DNA from: Clostridia bacterium
GTDB lineage: Bacteria > Bacillota > Clostridia > Christensenellales > Aristaeellaceae
Direction of reading: 5' to 3'
DNA length: 42,756 nt
Assembly: GCA_017937505.1 (NCBI GenBank)
Contig: JAGBDL010000001.1
Coordinates: 1-42,756 of the forward strand
Shown here: piece by piece, positions 14,988-23,890 of the stretch
How the letters are laid out: each line of letters opens with the position of its first letter
Position numbering within the stretch: the first letter of the stretch is position 1
The notes under the pieces: generated by a model
Databases searched by the model: none
Told to the model about the DNA's origin: nothing
The model's input: only the letters and a program-made list of their open reading frames with translations
Position numbers and translations under genes: made by a program

Positions 14988-16675
14988 GCCGGGTTAAACC
15001 TCCTGTTTCGCGCACCTCTGGCGATGTTTCCAGATACCGTCTGCGTCGTGATATCGCCGAGCACGCGCCCGTCAGGCGTGAATACCTCGCGCCTCTGCGC
15101 CATTTCCAGGCGCATCAGCCGGATTTCCTCCAGCAGTTCCGCATTGGATGCATTGCCGCCGGCGTCCCTCTGCCTTTCCGCTGCCGCTTCCGCCTTGGTG
15201 GATACCTTTTCTCCCTCATGCAGCCGCGCTAGAAATCCGTTGTACGGCACATAGTCGATGCCAACCGCTCGATTGGATGCGCCTGTAATCGCGTCAACCT
15301 CCGCGCTGTACTGCTGCATGGCCGCATCAATGGAATCCTGCGAATGGTGGTAATCGTATCTGTATTCCGGGCTGATCACCACTTTGAAGATCGAGGAAAT
15401 CGTGTTCTTTACGCCGCTCCACCATGCAGTAGCGGAACGCACCATCTCGCTAAGAGAAGGCCATTTCGCCTCTCCCATGTTCCACGACGTTACCCGCTTG
15501 ACCATCGGTTTGATGTCGTCGTTCCACCAATCCCGGACCGTGAACATCAGATCCACCCATGCCGGCGCGACAAGTTCTCCAAACGTCCACTGCACAACCT
15601 TCGTCAGGCTGGGTTTGAACGTGTCGTCCCACCACTTTTTTACATCGTCGGTGTATTCCTCGGCCTTGGGCGCCACCCATTTCCCGAACGACCATTTCAG
15701 AATGTTTTTGATCTTTTCATAGGCGCTTGCGCCCTCCTGCCCGTTCCACCAGGTAGTCACGCTCTGCACAACCTCTTCCGTCGACGGCGGCTTAAAGTTG
15801 ATGATCGCGTTGATCCTGTTGGATACGGCGATGCCCAGCTGCTCCAGTTTGAGCAGCGTTCCTTCGTCCTGAAGGAAGTCCGTCACGCTCTGCACGGCCG
15901 GCGTCAGCGTCACCATGATAGGCGTTCCAAATCGCGCCAGCGCCTGTCTCCACACTTCCTTCAGGTTGCCCATGACGTTTGCCCAGTTGTCCGATTCTCG
16001 CGCCGCCTGCCCGATAGCGCCGCTCTGCTTGTAGATCTCGTTAGCGATATCCAGCATCAGCATTTGCTTCTGCGCCTCGTTCAGTTTCTGCCATTTCTGA
16101 CCGTATTTCTCCATCGCGGCGGAATTGCGCTGCGATTCGCTTGTAAACAGGCCGATCGCGTCGCCGGCTTCGGTGTTGCCGCGCAGGAAGGACCTCAGCC
16201 TTTCATCCGCATCTTCCAGCGACATGTCGTAATATGCCGCGGCGTCCGCTGCCAGGCGTGTATATGTGTCCATCTGCTCCAGCGCTTCCACGCTGTCAAT
16301 GCCTGCGCCCTTGAACTGGGAAAACGCCTTTGTGCCCACCGTGCGCAGGCGTGTCGCCAGCACGCCCGTATCCTTGCCGATCTCGTTGAATGTCTTCTTT
16401 GCCGCGCCCTGCAGCTCGCCAAACGATGCCGCAAACTGCGCGTTTTCTGCCGATACCTCCGCAGCTGCATCAATCGCGCTCTTGCCAAGGTTCATCGCCG
16501 TGCTGGCCGCCTTTTCCACCAGCCTCGCCGTCAGCTGACCAACCGCCACCGCTTTCGCTGTGACCGCATCCGCCATCTTCGCAAACGAACTCCGGCTCTC
16601 TCTGATTCCCTTTTCGTATTCGCTGGAATCAAGTCCCAGTCTGGCCACCAGCGTGAATAGATCCATACCCGTCAC
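14984..16675 (-). CDS. Tape measure protein with Trp-rich repeats
   Basis: 563 aa, ATG 16675; ATG 16666 is an alternative. Residues 1-260 are helical and Ala-rich, like TMP N-termini. From about 290 to 450 there are four imperfect ~35-aa repeats built around W-F/M-G-x-W/L-V-A-P and WWND/WWSG motifs. The C-terminus is charged. At roughly 1.5 A per residue it predicts a short tail near 80 nm. It overlaps the end of the frameshifted chaperone by 47 bp. Confidence 0.88.
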   Translation of the reverse strand: MTGMDLFTLVARLGLDSSEYEKGIRESRSSFAKMADAVTAKAVAVGQLTARLVEKAASTAMNLGKSAIDAAAEVSAENAQFAASFGELQGAAKKTFNEIGKDTGVLATRLRTVGTKAFSQFKGAGIDSVEALEQMDTYTRLAADAAAYYDMSLEDADERLRSFLRGNTEAGDAIGLFTSESQRNSAAMEKYGQKWQKLNEAQKQMLMLDIANEIYKQSGAIGQAARESDNWANVMGNLKEVWRQALARFGTPIMVTLTPAVQSVTDFLQDEGTLLKLEQLGIAVSNRINAIINFKPPSTEEVVQSVTTWWNGQEGASAYEKIKNILKWSFGKWVAPKAEEYTDDVKKWWDDTFKPSLTKVVQWTFGELVAPAWVDLMFTVRDWWNDDIKPMVKRVTSWNMGEAKWPSLSEMVRSATAWWSGVKNTISSIFKVVISPEYRYDYHHSQDSIDAAMQQYSAEVDAITGASNRAVGIDYVPYNGFLARLHEGEKVSTKAEAAAERQRDAGGNASNAELLEEIRLMRLEMAQRREVFTPDGRVLGDITTQTVSGNIARGARNRRFNPA

Positions 16676-17296
16676 CTCCCATCAGCCAGGCATGTACCTG
16701 GTTTTTTTCCTTTTCGTCGGATGCCTTCATCGCGTCCCCTTGTCCGCTTTCCTCTTCGATCATCTCGTGGAATCTCGGCATCCCGTATTTTCCGTGATAC
16801 ATGGCCTGGTTCATCATCCACATCTGCTCGGCCATGTACACCTGCCATGCTTCCTCTCTGTCGCGTCTGGCCAGATAGGCGCGCAGCGCGTCAACAGGCC
16901 GCAGCCTGATTCCCTCGGCAATCGCCGCCAGCAGCGCGCGCTTTCCATAGCGCCGGATTACATAAAAAAACCGATCAGCTCGGCATCTACGCAATCTTTT
17001 GCATCGCGGATCGTCTGCATTCCGTTCTGCGCCGCAATCTCCTGCACGCTCTTGCCCGTCAGCACGGAAAGGATATTGTATGTCGCGCCTCTGTGCGTTT
17101 TCAGCAGCGCTGGCACGACACGCGCAATGAGGCTCACGCCCTTTTCCAGCGCGGTCATTCCGTCCTCGCGCTCTTTCATGGCAATCGCTCTCAGGGTCTC
17201 GTTCAGTTCTTTATCCTTGCCGATCTCCTCCAGCATCGGCGCAATCTCGCACAGCGCGTCCGCCAGCTGTTCCGTGCTCATGTCCTTGAGTTTCAT
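16629..17296 (-). CDS. Tail assembly chaperone, frameshifted long form (gpGT type)
   Basis: The short form (16958-17296) ends in ...ELIGFFM. A T7 run (16970-16964) before ATG TAA allows a -1 slip on T TTT TTT, after which translation continues as YVIRRYGKRALLAAI and runs to 16629. The added ~110 residues are rich in Trp, Met and Tyr helices (AEQMWMMNQAMYHGKYGM), as in the T part of other gpGT proteins. The long form binds the tape measure during tail assembly. The -1 product is inferred from the slip site and gene order. Confidence 0.82.
16958..17296 (-). CDS. Tail assembly chaperone, short form (gpG type)
   Basis: 112 aa, ATG 17296 with AGGAGGAATGAAGC upstream. All-helical, acidic N-terminal half (MSTEQLADALCEIAPMLEEI) and a KSVQEIAAQNGMQTIRDA segment, as in phage XkdN/gp-like tail chaperones. 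Located between the major tail protein and tape measure genes, the conserved chaperone position. Confidence 0.85.
   Translation of the reverse strand: MKLKDMSTEQLADALCEIAPMLEEIGKDKELNETLRAIAMKEREDGMTALEKGVSLIARVVPALLKTHRGATYNILSVLTGKSVQEIAAQNGMQTIRDAKDCVDAELIGFFM
16964..16970 (-). other. Programmed -1 frameshift site (T7)
   Basis: On the minus strand GGT TTT TTT ATG TAA: a T TTT TTT slippery heptamer in the zero frame, 3 bases before the stop of the short chaperone. Slipping by -1 opens the 16629 frame. Confidence 0.8.
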
Positions 17297-17318
17297 GCTT
17301 CATTCCTCCTAAATCCAC

Positions 17319-17352
17319 AAAAAGGGCGGCAAAGCATCCCGCCTTGCCGCCC
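17319..17352 (-). terminator. Terminator after the major tail protein
   Basis: On the minus strand GGGCGGCAA pairs with TTTGCCGCCC over a ~9-nt loop, then TTTTT. It lies between the abundant tube protein and the chaperone, where many siphophages lower transcription. Confidence 0.85.
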
Positions 17353-17371
17353 TCCATTCTGCGTATGTCTT

Positions 17372-18028
17372 TTATTCGTCCTGCTGCGTCTGTTCATCCT
17401 GCGCGCTGGCCTGCTGCGCTTCGTCGTTGCTGAAAATCAGCACCTTGATCGGCGCATATTCGCTGTCGTCCAGGTCCGCCTGATGCGCAACGAATGTAAA
17501 CGGCATCGTGCCCTCTCCCTTATCGGTGAAGGTGAAGCTCACGCCGGACGTGTTCAGCGCGTTGGAAAGGTCGATCAGCAGCACGCGATCGCCGCCCATG
17601 TCGCCCACCCACACCAGAGACGGGATGTACATCTCCTTCGCGAAGGATGTCGGGAAGCGGATCTCCTTGACCGTGTCTGTGGATGTTTCCGCAACCACGC
17701 CGCCCAGCGCGATAAACGTCTTCTCTGTGAATTCCAGAAACGTGCCCGTCATCTGCGCCGTGTATCCGTCGTTGATCGTGCTGCCGACGAACTCCATGCG
17801 CTTGCCGTCCGCCTCAACGCCGCGCGTCGCCGGCGTCATGGAAAACGTACCGCCTCCGCGCGTCGCACTCAGTACCGTGGTCTGTGCGCCGCGGATCGCT
17901 TCAGTGATGGCCGTTCGCAGCGTTTTGGCGTCTGTGGCCTCTGAATAATCAAAACCCATCAGGAAAGCGCCCGCATTGAGCTGGATATGCTCAAAGGTTT
18001 CCGGGCGCAGTCCGGTAATCATTGCCAT
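17372..18028 (-). CDS. Major tail (tube) protein
   Basis: 218 aa, ATG 18028 with GGAGAGTG upstream. Starts LRPETFEHIQLNAGAFLMGF and contains beta strands typical of phi13-like or HK97-like tube proteins (TRGGGTFSMTPATRGVEADG; GYTAQMTGTFLEFT). Ends in an acidic Gln/Glu/Asp-rich tail. A strong terminator follows. Confidence 0.88.
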   Translation of the reverse strand: MAMITGLRPETFEHIQLNAGAFLMGFDYSEATDAKTLRTAITEAIRGAQTTVLSATRGGGTFSMTPATRGVEADGKRMEFVGSTINDGYTAQMTGTFLEFTEKTFIALGGVVAETSTDTVKEIRFPTSFAKEMYIPSLVWVGDMGGDRVLLIDLSNALNTSGVSFTFTDKGEGTMPFTFVAHQADLDDSEYAPIKVLIFSNDEAQQASAQDEQTQQDE

Positions 18029-18034
18029 TGTGTA

Positions 18035-18427
18035 TCACTCTCCGTTCATGGCGTATGCGTCCATTTGGAGGTTCAGATAGCACACCTTGATTTCCGGCAT
18101 CTCGCTGAAAGGGAGATATTGCGCCGGCGGCGTGCCCGGGCGGATGCAAAGAAAGCCGCTCCCCGCGGGAAGCAGCTTTCCTTTGCCGATGGCCTTCAGA
18201 ACCTCGTTTTTCTTTTTTGCGATTTCCTCGTATCCGTCGTCCCTGTACCATATCCGCGACTGCCCTGTCGCATGCGTGCCGAATTCCGGCTCGACGATGG
18301 TATAGGTGATATACGGCGGCTCTGCCGCCTCTTCGCCCTCCGCTTCGCCTGTCGGCACTGCCTCTTCCGGGTATGCAGGAAGTCCGAAGGATGACCAGAA
18401 CGAATAAAGCGCCTGTTCGGTCGTCAT
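18035..18427 (-). CDS. Tail terminator / minor tail protein (gpU-like)
   Basis: 130 aa; ATG 18427 overlaps the previous stop (ATGA). An in-frame start upstream at 18439 lies inside the neighbour and is less likely. Sequence TTEQALYSFWSSFGLPAYPE and a YITYTIV segment fit tail-completion proteins of SPP1/HK97-type phages. Position between head-closure and tail tube genes supports this. Confidence 0.75.
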   Translation of the reverse strand: MTTEQALYSFWSSFGLPAYPEEAVPTGEAEGEEAAEPPYITYTIVEPEFGTHATGQSRIWYRDDGYEEIAKKKNEVLKAIGKGKLLPAGSGFLCIRPGTPPAQYLPFSEMPEIKVCYLNLQMDAYAMNGE

Positions 18428-18795
18428 GTCAGCTCCCACCTTTCCGCTTTGACCTGCTCAAAGTCGAATGTGGCAACCGACGGCGGACGGCTGTCCTGGC
18501 TATTGGTGGTCACGCGGAATGTCGCGCCGTCCTCCAGCCGCTTGAATACCTCGTGATACTCCAGACCGACTCCTGCGTTTGTCGTTACGGTATAAATCTC
18601 CGTAACCCCCTGTTTTTCGGCCACACTGGCCGCCAGGGAGCTGTTTTTGTTGACCGCCGCACGAAAGCCTTCGCCCTGCGTCCACTGCGTCCTAAAGCCG
18701 CCCAGACCGTCCGGCACGCGGGTCTTTTTCATCTCCACGCAATCTTTCATGAATTCCTCAATCAGATTGTTCTTGGCCCGAATCGATTCGTTCAT
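18424..18795 (-). CDS. Head-closure / head-tail adaptor protein
   Basis: 123 aa from ATG 18795, which overlaps the upstream stop (ATGA). A longer reading to 18957 lies inside the neighbour. The core MKKTRVPDGLGGFRTQWTQG and ITVTTNAG-like strands match SPP1 gp16/HK97 gp9-type stoppers in length and pattern. Assignment mainly by order. Confidence 0.75.
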   Translation of the reverse strand: MNESIRAKNNLIEEFMKDCVEMKKTRVPDGLGGFRTQWTQGEGFRAAVNKNSSLAASVAEKQGVTEIYTVTTNAGVGLEYHEVFKRLEDGATFRVTTNSQDSRPPSVATFDFEQVKAERWELT

Positions 18796-19220
18796 AGCCC
18801 GCCCACCTTCTTCCACGGGCGAAGCCGCCCGGCGAACGCTGTCTCCCATCGGCTCACCGCTGCACTTGTGCCCGCCTGTGTGGTCGAGCCTCGTGTGTAG
18901 CTGTACCCGCCGAAGGATTCGGAGACCTTGTCCGTCTCCGGGTTCTTCTCGCACCACGTTTTAATCTCTTCGGCCAGTTCCACCACGACCCGCGGCACGG
19001 CCATCGGATAGACCGTCCCGTCGAATACTTCATCCTGCATGTCCACGCCCGGATGCTGGTGCAGGCCGTCGTTGAATACGCTTCCCTCTACGCGGAAATA
19101 CTGGTCGCATTTGAGGAAATCGACGTCGAGCGTGCCGGAAACGACCTCAAACGTGCCGCTTCTCGCAGCTCCCGGAATCAGAAACCAGTTATGCAGGCTG
19201 TTGAGAATCGCTTCCAGCAT
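18792..19220 (-). CDS. Head-tail connector / minor capsid protein
   Basis: 142 aa, ATG 19220. Begins with an amphipathic helix (LEAILNSLHNWFLIPGA) followed by a beta-rich segment (GTFEVVSGTLDVDFLKCDQY) and a helix near 80-95. First gene after the major capsid protein, where the connector is usually found. Family only loosely recognised. Confidence 0.72.
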   Translation of the reverse strand: MLEAILNSLHNWFLIPGAARSGTFEVVSGTLDVDFLKCDQYFRVEGSVFNDGLHQHPGVDMQDEVFDGTVYPMAVPRVVVELAEEIKTWCEKNPETDKVSESFGGYSYTRGSTTQAGTSAAVSRWETAFAGRLRPWKKVGGL

Positions 19221-19236
19221 CGCTTGTCACCTCACG

Positions 19237-20139
19237 TCAGTCCGCGGATACGGTCACCACGGCAATGCCGTCGATGTATTCTGCCCACAGCGTCATGCCC
19301 ATCAGCGCAAACATCTCGCCCACGGCGGTACCGTAGTTGCCCTGCGCATGGAAACCAATCAGGTTGGTTTCGCCCTGCACGCGGTATACCAGACCCAGCT
19401 TCGCAAACTCACTGTCGCCCGGATCGATGTAGTACAGGTCGATGTTCTCAACCGGCAGCGCGATCACCTTTCCGCGCGGGATGTCCGGATCGGACAGCAG
19501 AATCAGCGTGCTGTAACCCATGAAGTTCTGCACATAGGTCAGGCCGAACTGGGTCTGCACGCTGATTTCCGCATTTCCAAGGTAATCATAGAAGTCCAGC
19601 ACGTTTGCAAAGCCGACAACATCGGTCACGCTCATGCGCATCGTGTTGAACTTGTTGATGACGTTGCCCTTTGCCATGGCCAGCGCACGCTGCCATGTGC
19701 TTTCATTGCTGGTCAGCGTGCCGCTCTTGAGGAATGTGTAAAAGTTGGTCAGTACCTTGTTCTGCAGCTCGACCAGGAAAGAGTTGTCGCTCTTTTCAAT
19801 CGCCAGCGCCGCGCCGTACTTGTTCACCTCCTCGATGGTCACCGCCTTGGCATACTTCTCCACCTCGATGTCGCCCTTCTTGACGACGGTAAAGGCGGTC
19901 TTGCTGTACGGGATCACCGCGCCTTCCGGCACGCTGCCATTAGCCAGCGTGGTCTTTGCCTTTACGCTCACCAGCTGCGTGCCCGGTGTCTTGCGGATCG
20001 GGCGCATAATGCCCAGAATCTTGCGCAGCGCGTCCCAGTTGAGGTTGAATCGGTTCACAAAGTCGATCTCACGCGCCTCGATGTCGGTATAGGTGTTCGG
20101 CAGATTTTCGCGCGGGGTAGTTGTGGTTTCAGCAGGCAT
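19237..20139 (-). CDS. Major capsid protein, HK97 fold
   Basis: 300 aa, ATG 20139 with AAAGGATGG upstream. Regions typical of the fold: an N-terminal arm, an E-loop-like stretch (about 60-90, GAVIPYSKTAFTVVKKG), a long spine helix near 105-135 (VNKYGAALAIEKSD...) and P-domain strands near the end. Preceded by the scaffold gene and no separate protease, so this is the scaffold-dependent type. Capsid shell subunit. Confidence 0.9.
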   Translation of the reverse strand: MPAETTTTPRENLPNTYTDIEAREIDFVNRFNLNWDALRKILGIMRPIRKTPGTQLVSVKAKTTLANGSVPEGAVIPYSKTAFTVVKKGDIEVEKYAKAVTIEEVNKYGAALAIEKSDNSFLVELQNKVLTNFYTFLKSGTLTSNESTWQRALAMAKGNVINKFNTMRMSVTDVVGFANVLDFYDYLGNAEISVQTQFGLTYVQNFMGYSTLILLSDPDIPRGKVIALPVENIDLYYIDPGDSEFAKLGLVYRVQGETNLIGFHAQGNYGTAVGEMFALMGMTLWAEYIDGIAVVTVSAD

Positions 20140-20160
20140 TTTTATCCATCCTTTCAGTCA

Positions 20161-20748
20161 TTAAAAAAGACCCGGATTTTCGCGGATCGCCGTCTGGCGC
20201 TCCTGCGTGTCCGTGATCTTCATGATTTCCTCACGAGAGGAATACTTCTTCCCGCCGTTATTGCTCGGCGGCGTGGCAACCGTCGCGCCCTTGGTCGTGG
20301 TTGTGGATACAAAATCCGCCCACTCCGTTTTCGCGCTCCTGCCCAGCTCTTCTGCGTCCTCCAGCTTTCCGTCCTTATCCAGCTTCATGCCGGAAAGATC
20401 CGTTGCTTTCAGCACGGTGTCTACATACTTGTCGGCGATGCCCGCTTCCTTGAGCACGTCTCGGTATGCAGCTTTGATCTTCGCGGCGGTTTCCTTCGCC
20501 GCATAGTCGTTCTTGGTCTTGTCGTGCGCGGCTTTCTCCGCGTCGTACTTGCCCTTCCAGTCCTCGCCGTCGCCCTTCTTCAGCTCGTCCAACTGCTTCT
20601 GAACGCCCGGAAGCTTTTCTGCGTCGGCCTTGTATGTTCTTACCTGCTCACGCAGGCCGTCCACGGTCTCCGTGTGCATTTCGATGATGGAGTCAATCTG
20701 TTCTTCGCTCAGCCCCATCGCCTTGAGTGCTTTCCTGGTCATAGCCAT
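20161..20748 (-). CDS. Scaffolding protein (GP20-like)
   Basis: 195 aa, ATG 20748 behind AAGGAGAGG. Highly charged, Lys/Glu/Asp-rich coiled coil (about 25-120), starting with KALKAMGLSEEQIDSIIEMH as in phage minor structural GP20 proteins, and a basic C-terminus. Scaffolds guide capsid assembly and are released. Confidence 0.88.
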   Translation of the reverse strand: MAMTRKALKAMGLSEEQIDSIIEMHTETVDGLREQVRTYKADAEKLPGVQKQLDELKKGDGEDWKGKYDAEKAAHDKTKNDYAAKETAAKIKAAYRDVLKEAGIADKYVDTVLKATDLSGMKLDKDGKLEDAEELGRSAKTEWADFVSTTTTKGATVATPPSNNGGKKYSSREEIMKITDTQERQTAIRENPGLF

Positions 20749-20835
20749 ATATGATCCTCTCCTTTTCTTCGGGGAAGTTCTTCTCCCGGATCATTGAAAA
20801 TAAAAAACGGCATTTCTTCGCCGCTTTTCCCTATG

Positions 20836-20865
20836 AAAAAACCGCCGATTCCATAGAATCAGCGG
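20836..20865 (-). terminator. Terminator between head genes and scaffold
   Basis: On the minus strand CCGCTGATTC pairs with GAATCGGCGG around TATG, followed by TTTTTT. It overlaps the last codons of the 60-aa gene. A second, weak hairpin with a T6 tail follows at about 20807-20825. Confidence 0.82.
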
Positions 20866-21041
20866 TATCTCGGGCATGTCTGTGCAATTTCCCTGTTCAT
20901 CCTCGTGCGGATGTCCTCAATCTTTCGCGCCAGAGCCCTCTGGCCCTGTCTCGTCGGCGGCGCGGCCGCGCGCGCTTTCTGGATTTCCTTTCGTGCCCTG
21001 CGCCTGATCTTTTCGCGCTTAAACCATTTGATGATGCCCAT
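20859..21041 (-). CDS. Small basic hypothetical protein
   Basis: 60 aa, ATG 21041 (AAAGGAGG six bases upstream); ATG 21047, overlapping the previous stop, is the alternative. Very Arg/Lys-rich (KREKIRRRARKEIQKARAAA), probably nucleic-acid binding or disordered. Between gp10-like and scaffold genes. Unknown role. Confidence 0.7.
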   Translation of the reverse strand: MGIIKWFKREKIRRRARKEIQKARAAAPPTRQGQRALARKIEDIRTRMNREIAQTCPRYR

Positions 21042-21043
21042 GC

Positions 21044-21466
21044 TCATCCTCCTTTCAGTTCCCTTTCCATGATGTTCCTGTATTCGTCCGTGTGGTTCTC
21101 AATGGCCGGGCGGATATACGGACGCGGCTTCACATAGGCCCGGCCCACGCCCTTTCCTTTCTCGGCCTCAAATCGTTCCCACTCCGGCGGCGGCACGAAA
21201 TGCGGGCCTGTGCCCAGTTCCACATACGGGGCATATTTCACATTGTTGCCCAGCTCCATCGCCTCATCGCTTACCCTGTGCGTGATGTGGTCCCGCAGAG
21301 TGCCGCCTCTGTATCCCTGTATGCCCGTCGATTCCTCTGTTCCGACCGGGCATAGCTCTTTGGCGTATCCTTCCGCTTTCAGCCCGATTGTTTCAAGCGC
21401 CTTTGCCCTTGCCCGGTCCAGCCCGCGCAGACATTCGCCGGAATTGTCGATAAACGTCGCAGACAA
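21044..21466 (-). CDS. HK97 gp10-like head-tail/tail component
   Basis: 140 aa, TTG start at 21466 with GGGAG upstream. The motif YAPYVELGTGPHFVPPP and the basic RPYIRPAIENH ending identify the HK97-gp10 family, with the usual AxxYAKELCPVGT N-terminal part. This family normally lies after the capsid gene, near the tail completion genes. Here it precedes scaffold and capsid, next to MuF. Confidence 0.85.
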   Translation of the reverse strand: MSATFIDNSGECLRGLDRARAKALETIGLKAEGYAKELCPVGTEESTGIQGYRGGTLRDHITHRVSDEAMELGNNVKYAPYVELGTGPHFVPPPEWERFEAEKGKGVGRAYVKPRPYIRPAIENHTDEYRNIMERELKGG

Positions 21467-21472
21467 TGCCCG

Positions 21473-22486
21473 TCACGCTCCCTTTTTCCATTCCATCCAC
21501 TCCATAAAGCTCATGCTCCTGATCGGCTTTTGCGGCAATGCATCGCCGTATTCCTGCAGGTTCGGCCTTCGCATGGCGTCCTTGTCCGGGTACCTGAGCA
21601 ACTTCGCGCGCATCGTGCACCGGCAGTTGTAGACCATGCGCGGATGCGCATCCGGATCGCCTGGATACATGATGCTGTCCGTCACAATCCGCTTTCCGTA
21701 TCGGTATGTCACCACAAACGGCTTTCCTTCCGGTCTGCTCTTTTTGTCCAACAGCCTGTGGGCCTCGCGCGTATGCCCATCGAAGGTTGCAATCCATTCG
21801 CGCTCCATCTCGATGCCCATCTCTTCCGCCCGCCGGTAACTCTCCATGCGGCCAGCATTCTGCGCACCGGTCATGGCCGTGCGCGCGTGGGTCCTCGCCT
21901 GGTTGGCGTTCATTGTCGCCACACGCTGCAATCGCTTTGCAATCTCCTCGATGCCCTCGCCCGTGACAATGCCCGCCTCAATCTGCCGGGCAATCGCCTT
22001 CATGTTCCAGCGCTCGTCCTCTTCGATGATCACCCGCGACGGCGGCAGCAGATCCGGCTCGTCACGCAGAAGACGCTTGACAGCATCCTCGTCATACAGC
22101 CCGAAGCCCATGTTCAGGTCTGCTTCATGCTCGATGTCGAAGCTGGCCCAATTGGCGTTCATGGCAAAAACGCCCGGCGCCGCTTCGTTGATGATGTCCA
22201 TCGCGATCTGGTTCACGCGCGTGAGCGTCGCCGCCAGATCGGCAAGCTGCGCTTTCCACCTGGTCCTCTGGAACACCTGGCCGCGCAGCCAGTCCCTGTA
22301 TGTCGCCGCTGTGATTTTCCCATCCTGCAGCTGCTGCTGGAATTTTGCATCGTCCCTTTCGAATCGCTTTGTGAACGCCATGTATTTTCCATACACATCG
22401 TCATAAGCATCTTCAAAAAGCTCGATGATTCTTTCCTCCAGCTCCTCGATTTTCTCATCCGTCCACTTCGCGCCCAGATCGTCCAT
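21473..22486 (-). CDS. Minor capsid protein, MuF / SPP1 gp7-like
   Basis: 337 aa; ATG 22486 shares its A with the portal stop (TGATG). Helical N-terminal half, MuF-type central part with NQARTHARTAMTGAQNAGRM (about 185-215) and a C-terminal motif DAHPRMVYNCRCTMRA. These proteins bind the portal and enter the capsid. No toxin domain is fused to it. Confidence 0.9.
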   Translation of the reverse strand: MDDLGAKWTDEKIEELEERIIELFEDAYDDVYGKYMAFTKRFERDDAKFQQQLQDGKITAATYRDWLRGQVFQRTRWKAQLADLAATLTRVNQIAMDIINEAAPGVFAMNANWASFDIEHEADLNMGFGLYDEDAVKRLLRDEPDLLPPSRVIIEEDERWNMKAIARQIEAGIVTGEGIEEIAKRLQRVATMNANQARTHARTAMTGAQNAGRMESYRRAEEMGIEMEREWIATFDGHTREAHRLLDKKSRPEGKPFVVTYRYGKRIVTDSIMYPGDPDAHPRMVYNCRCTMRAKLLRYPDKDAMRRPNLQEYGDALPQKPIRSMSFMEWMEWKKGA

Positions 22487-23871
22487 CAGGCGTCACCGCC
22501 CTCGCCTTCGTTCTTCTCGTCTTCTCTGGTCTGCGTTCTCGTCTTTCGCCTTGCCTGCTCCTCCACAGCCTCCGCCCTCGCCTCGGCCACCTGTTCCGGC
22601 GTGAAGTTCGGGAACAGCTTGAGCAGCAGCTCGTCCGGCAGATCGACGAGGCCCGCTTCCATCACAAGAATCTCGACAAGCTCCTTGCGGTTGCTTACCT
22701 TGCCGCGCTTGAATTCCGGCGTATCCTCAATACCCTGCAGTGCAAGCAGCTGCTGCACGGCCTCGATGATCTGATACTCGAAATCGTCGGCCATATCGTC
22801 CTGCGTCTGGTAACCGGCCTCAATGTGGTCGTTCGTCGCCGCCGCAGACAGCGTCCTCAGATCCAGCAGCCCGAAATCCTCATACATACCCGCACGGATC
22901 TCGGAAAGGAACTTCGTGCGCGCCTCGTGCGGGATCTCCTGCGTGTGCGCCGATACCTTGCCGCCGTCGCCCGTGTCCGCCGTCGCAATGTGCATCAGCT
23001 TCAGCCTGTCGCGGAACTTCGCCAGCTCGGCGTCGTTCATGCCGTTATAGTTTTCCAGGATCCAGTACACCTGCGCGCAGTCCTGCAGGTCGTCCGCAAA
23101 ACCGCTCCGGATCAGGTCGAACGCATCAATCTCGCCGCGCATGCCCACCAGCGTGCTCTGGTGCTGTTCGCTTCCCCACAGCATCACGATCGGCAGGGCC
23201 GGATAGTTTTCCTCCGCGATCACCATCGGCTCCGCTTCCGCCGGCGCTTTGGCCGTCGTGCGCTTGTACGGCGCCTTTTTCTCGATTTCCTCCAGCTCTT
23301 TGCCCTTTTCCTTGCGCAGCTGCGTATATCCGTCCTCTTCGTACAGCGTGATATTCAGCGGCTTATCCGCCTCTAGCTGCCAATACCTCACGCCCGCGCG
23401 CACCTTGCCCGTGTATTCGTCCAGCATCGGCGCGAACTCCGTCACCCTGAACACATGTACCCGGTCCAGGTTCCAGAACATAAAGGAGCGGCCATGGATC
23501 AGCGCGCACTTTGCCGCCTGCTTGAGGCGCGTGTCGAACTGCAGACCCAGCTTTTTCTTGGTCTGTTCATCGCTGAATTCCACGCCATTGCCCAGCGAAT
23601 AATTGCACCGGCGCACGTTGAACGTGTGGAAGAAGTTGCTGGCAATCTTGTTATTGGCCGCCGTGAAGTCCTTGACCGGCCTGCCCTTCACGGTGTAAAT
23701 CACCCTGGCATATTGGTTGATCGTCACATTGCGCTGCGCGTCGTATTCGTCCGCCGCCCTTGCGGTTGTCACCTCGGCGCTCGCCTCGTGCTCCCGGATC
23801 AGCTCCTCGATAAACTCGGCCCGCTCTTTTTCTCTGTCCTTGACCTTTTCAAAATCCTGATATGTCAGCAT
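22486..23871 (-). CDS. Portal protein, SPP1 gp6-like
   Basis: 461 aa from ATG 23871 (AAGGGGTGGGG upstream); GTG 23880 in frame is an alternative. Contains the portal core with YARVIYTVKGRPVKDFTAAN, NYNGMNDAELAKFRDRLKLM and ALQGIEDTPEF. The last ~40 residues are charged. It forms the dodecameric DNA channel at the capsid vertex and the docking site for terminase. Confidence 0.92.
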   Translation of the reverse strand: MLTYQDFEKVKDREKERAEFIEELIREHEASAEVTTARAADEYDAQRNVTINQYARVIYTVKGRPVKDFTAANNKIASNFFHTFNVRRCNYSLGNGVEFSDEQTKKKLGLQFDTRLKQAAKCALIHGRSFMFWNLDRVHVFRVTEFAPMLDEYTGKVRAGVRYWQLEADKPLNITLYEEDGYTQLRKEKGKELEEIEKKAPYKRTTAKAPAEAEPMVIAEENYPALPIVMLWGSEQHQSTLVGMRGEIDAFDLIRSGFADDLQDCAQVYWILENYNGMNDAELAKFRDRLKLMHIATADTGDGGKVSAHTQEIPHEARTKFLSEIRAGMYEDFGLLDLRTLSAAATNDHIEAGYQTQDDMADDFEYQIIEAVQQLLALQGIEDTPEFKRGKVSNRKELVEILVMEAGLVDLPDELLLKLFPNFTPEQVAEARAEAVEEQARRKTRTQTREDEKNEGEGGDA

Positions 23872-23890
23872 GTTCCCCACCCCTTTTTGT

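Noticed and set aside
15344..16660. 438-codon plus-strand open frame
   Set aside because: Shadow of the tape measure gene; rich in His/Arg/Leu as expected for the reverse complement of an Ala/Glu-rich gene.
19039..20754. 571-codon plus-strand open frame
   Set aside because: Lies across the capsid and scaffold genes on the other strand, with no start signal.
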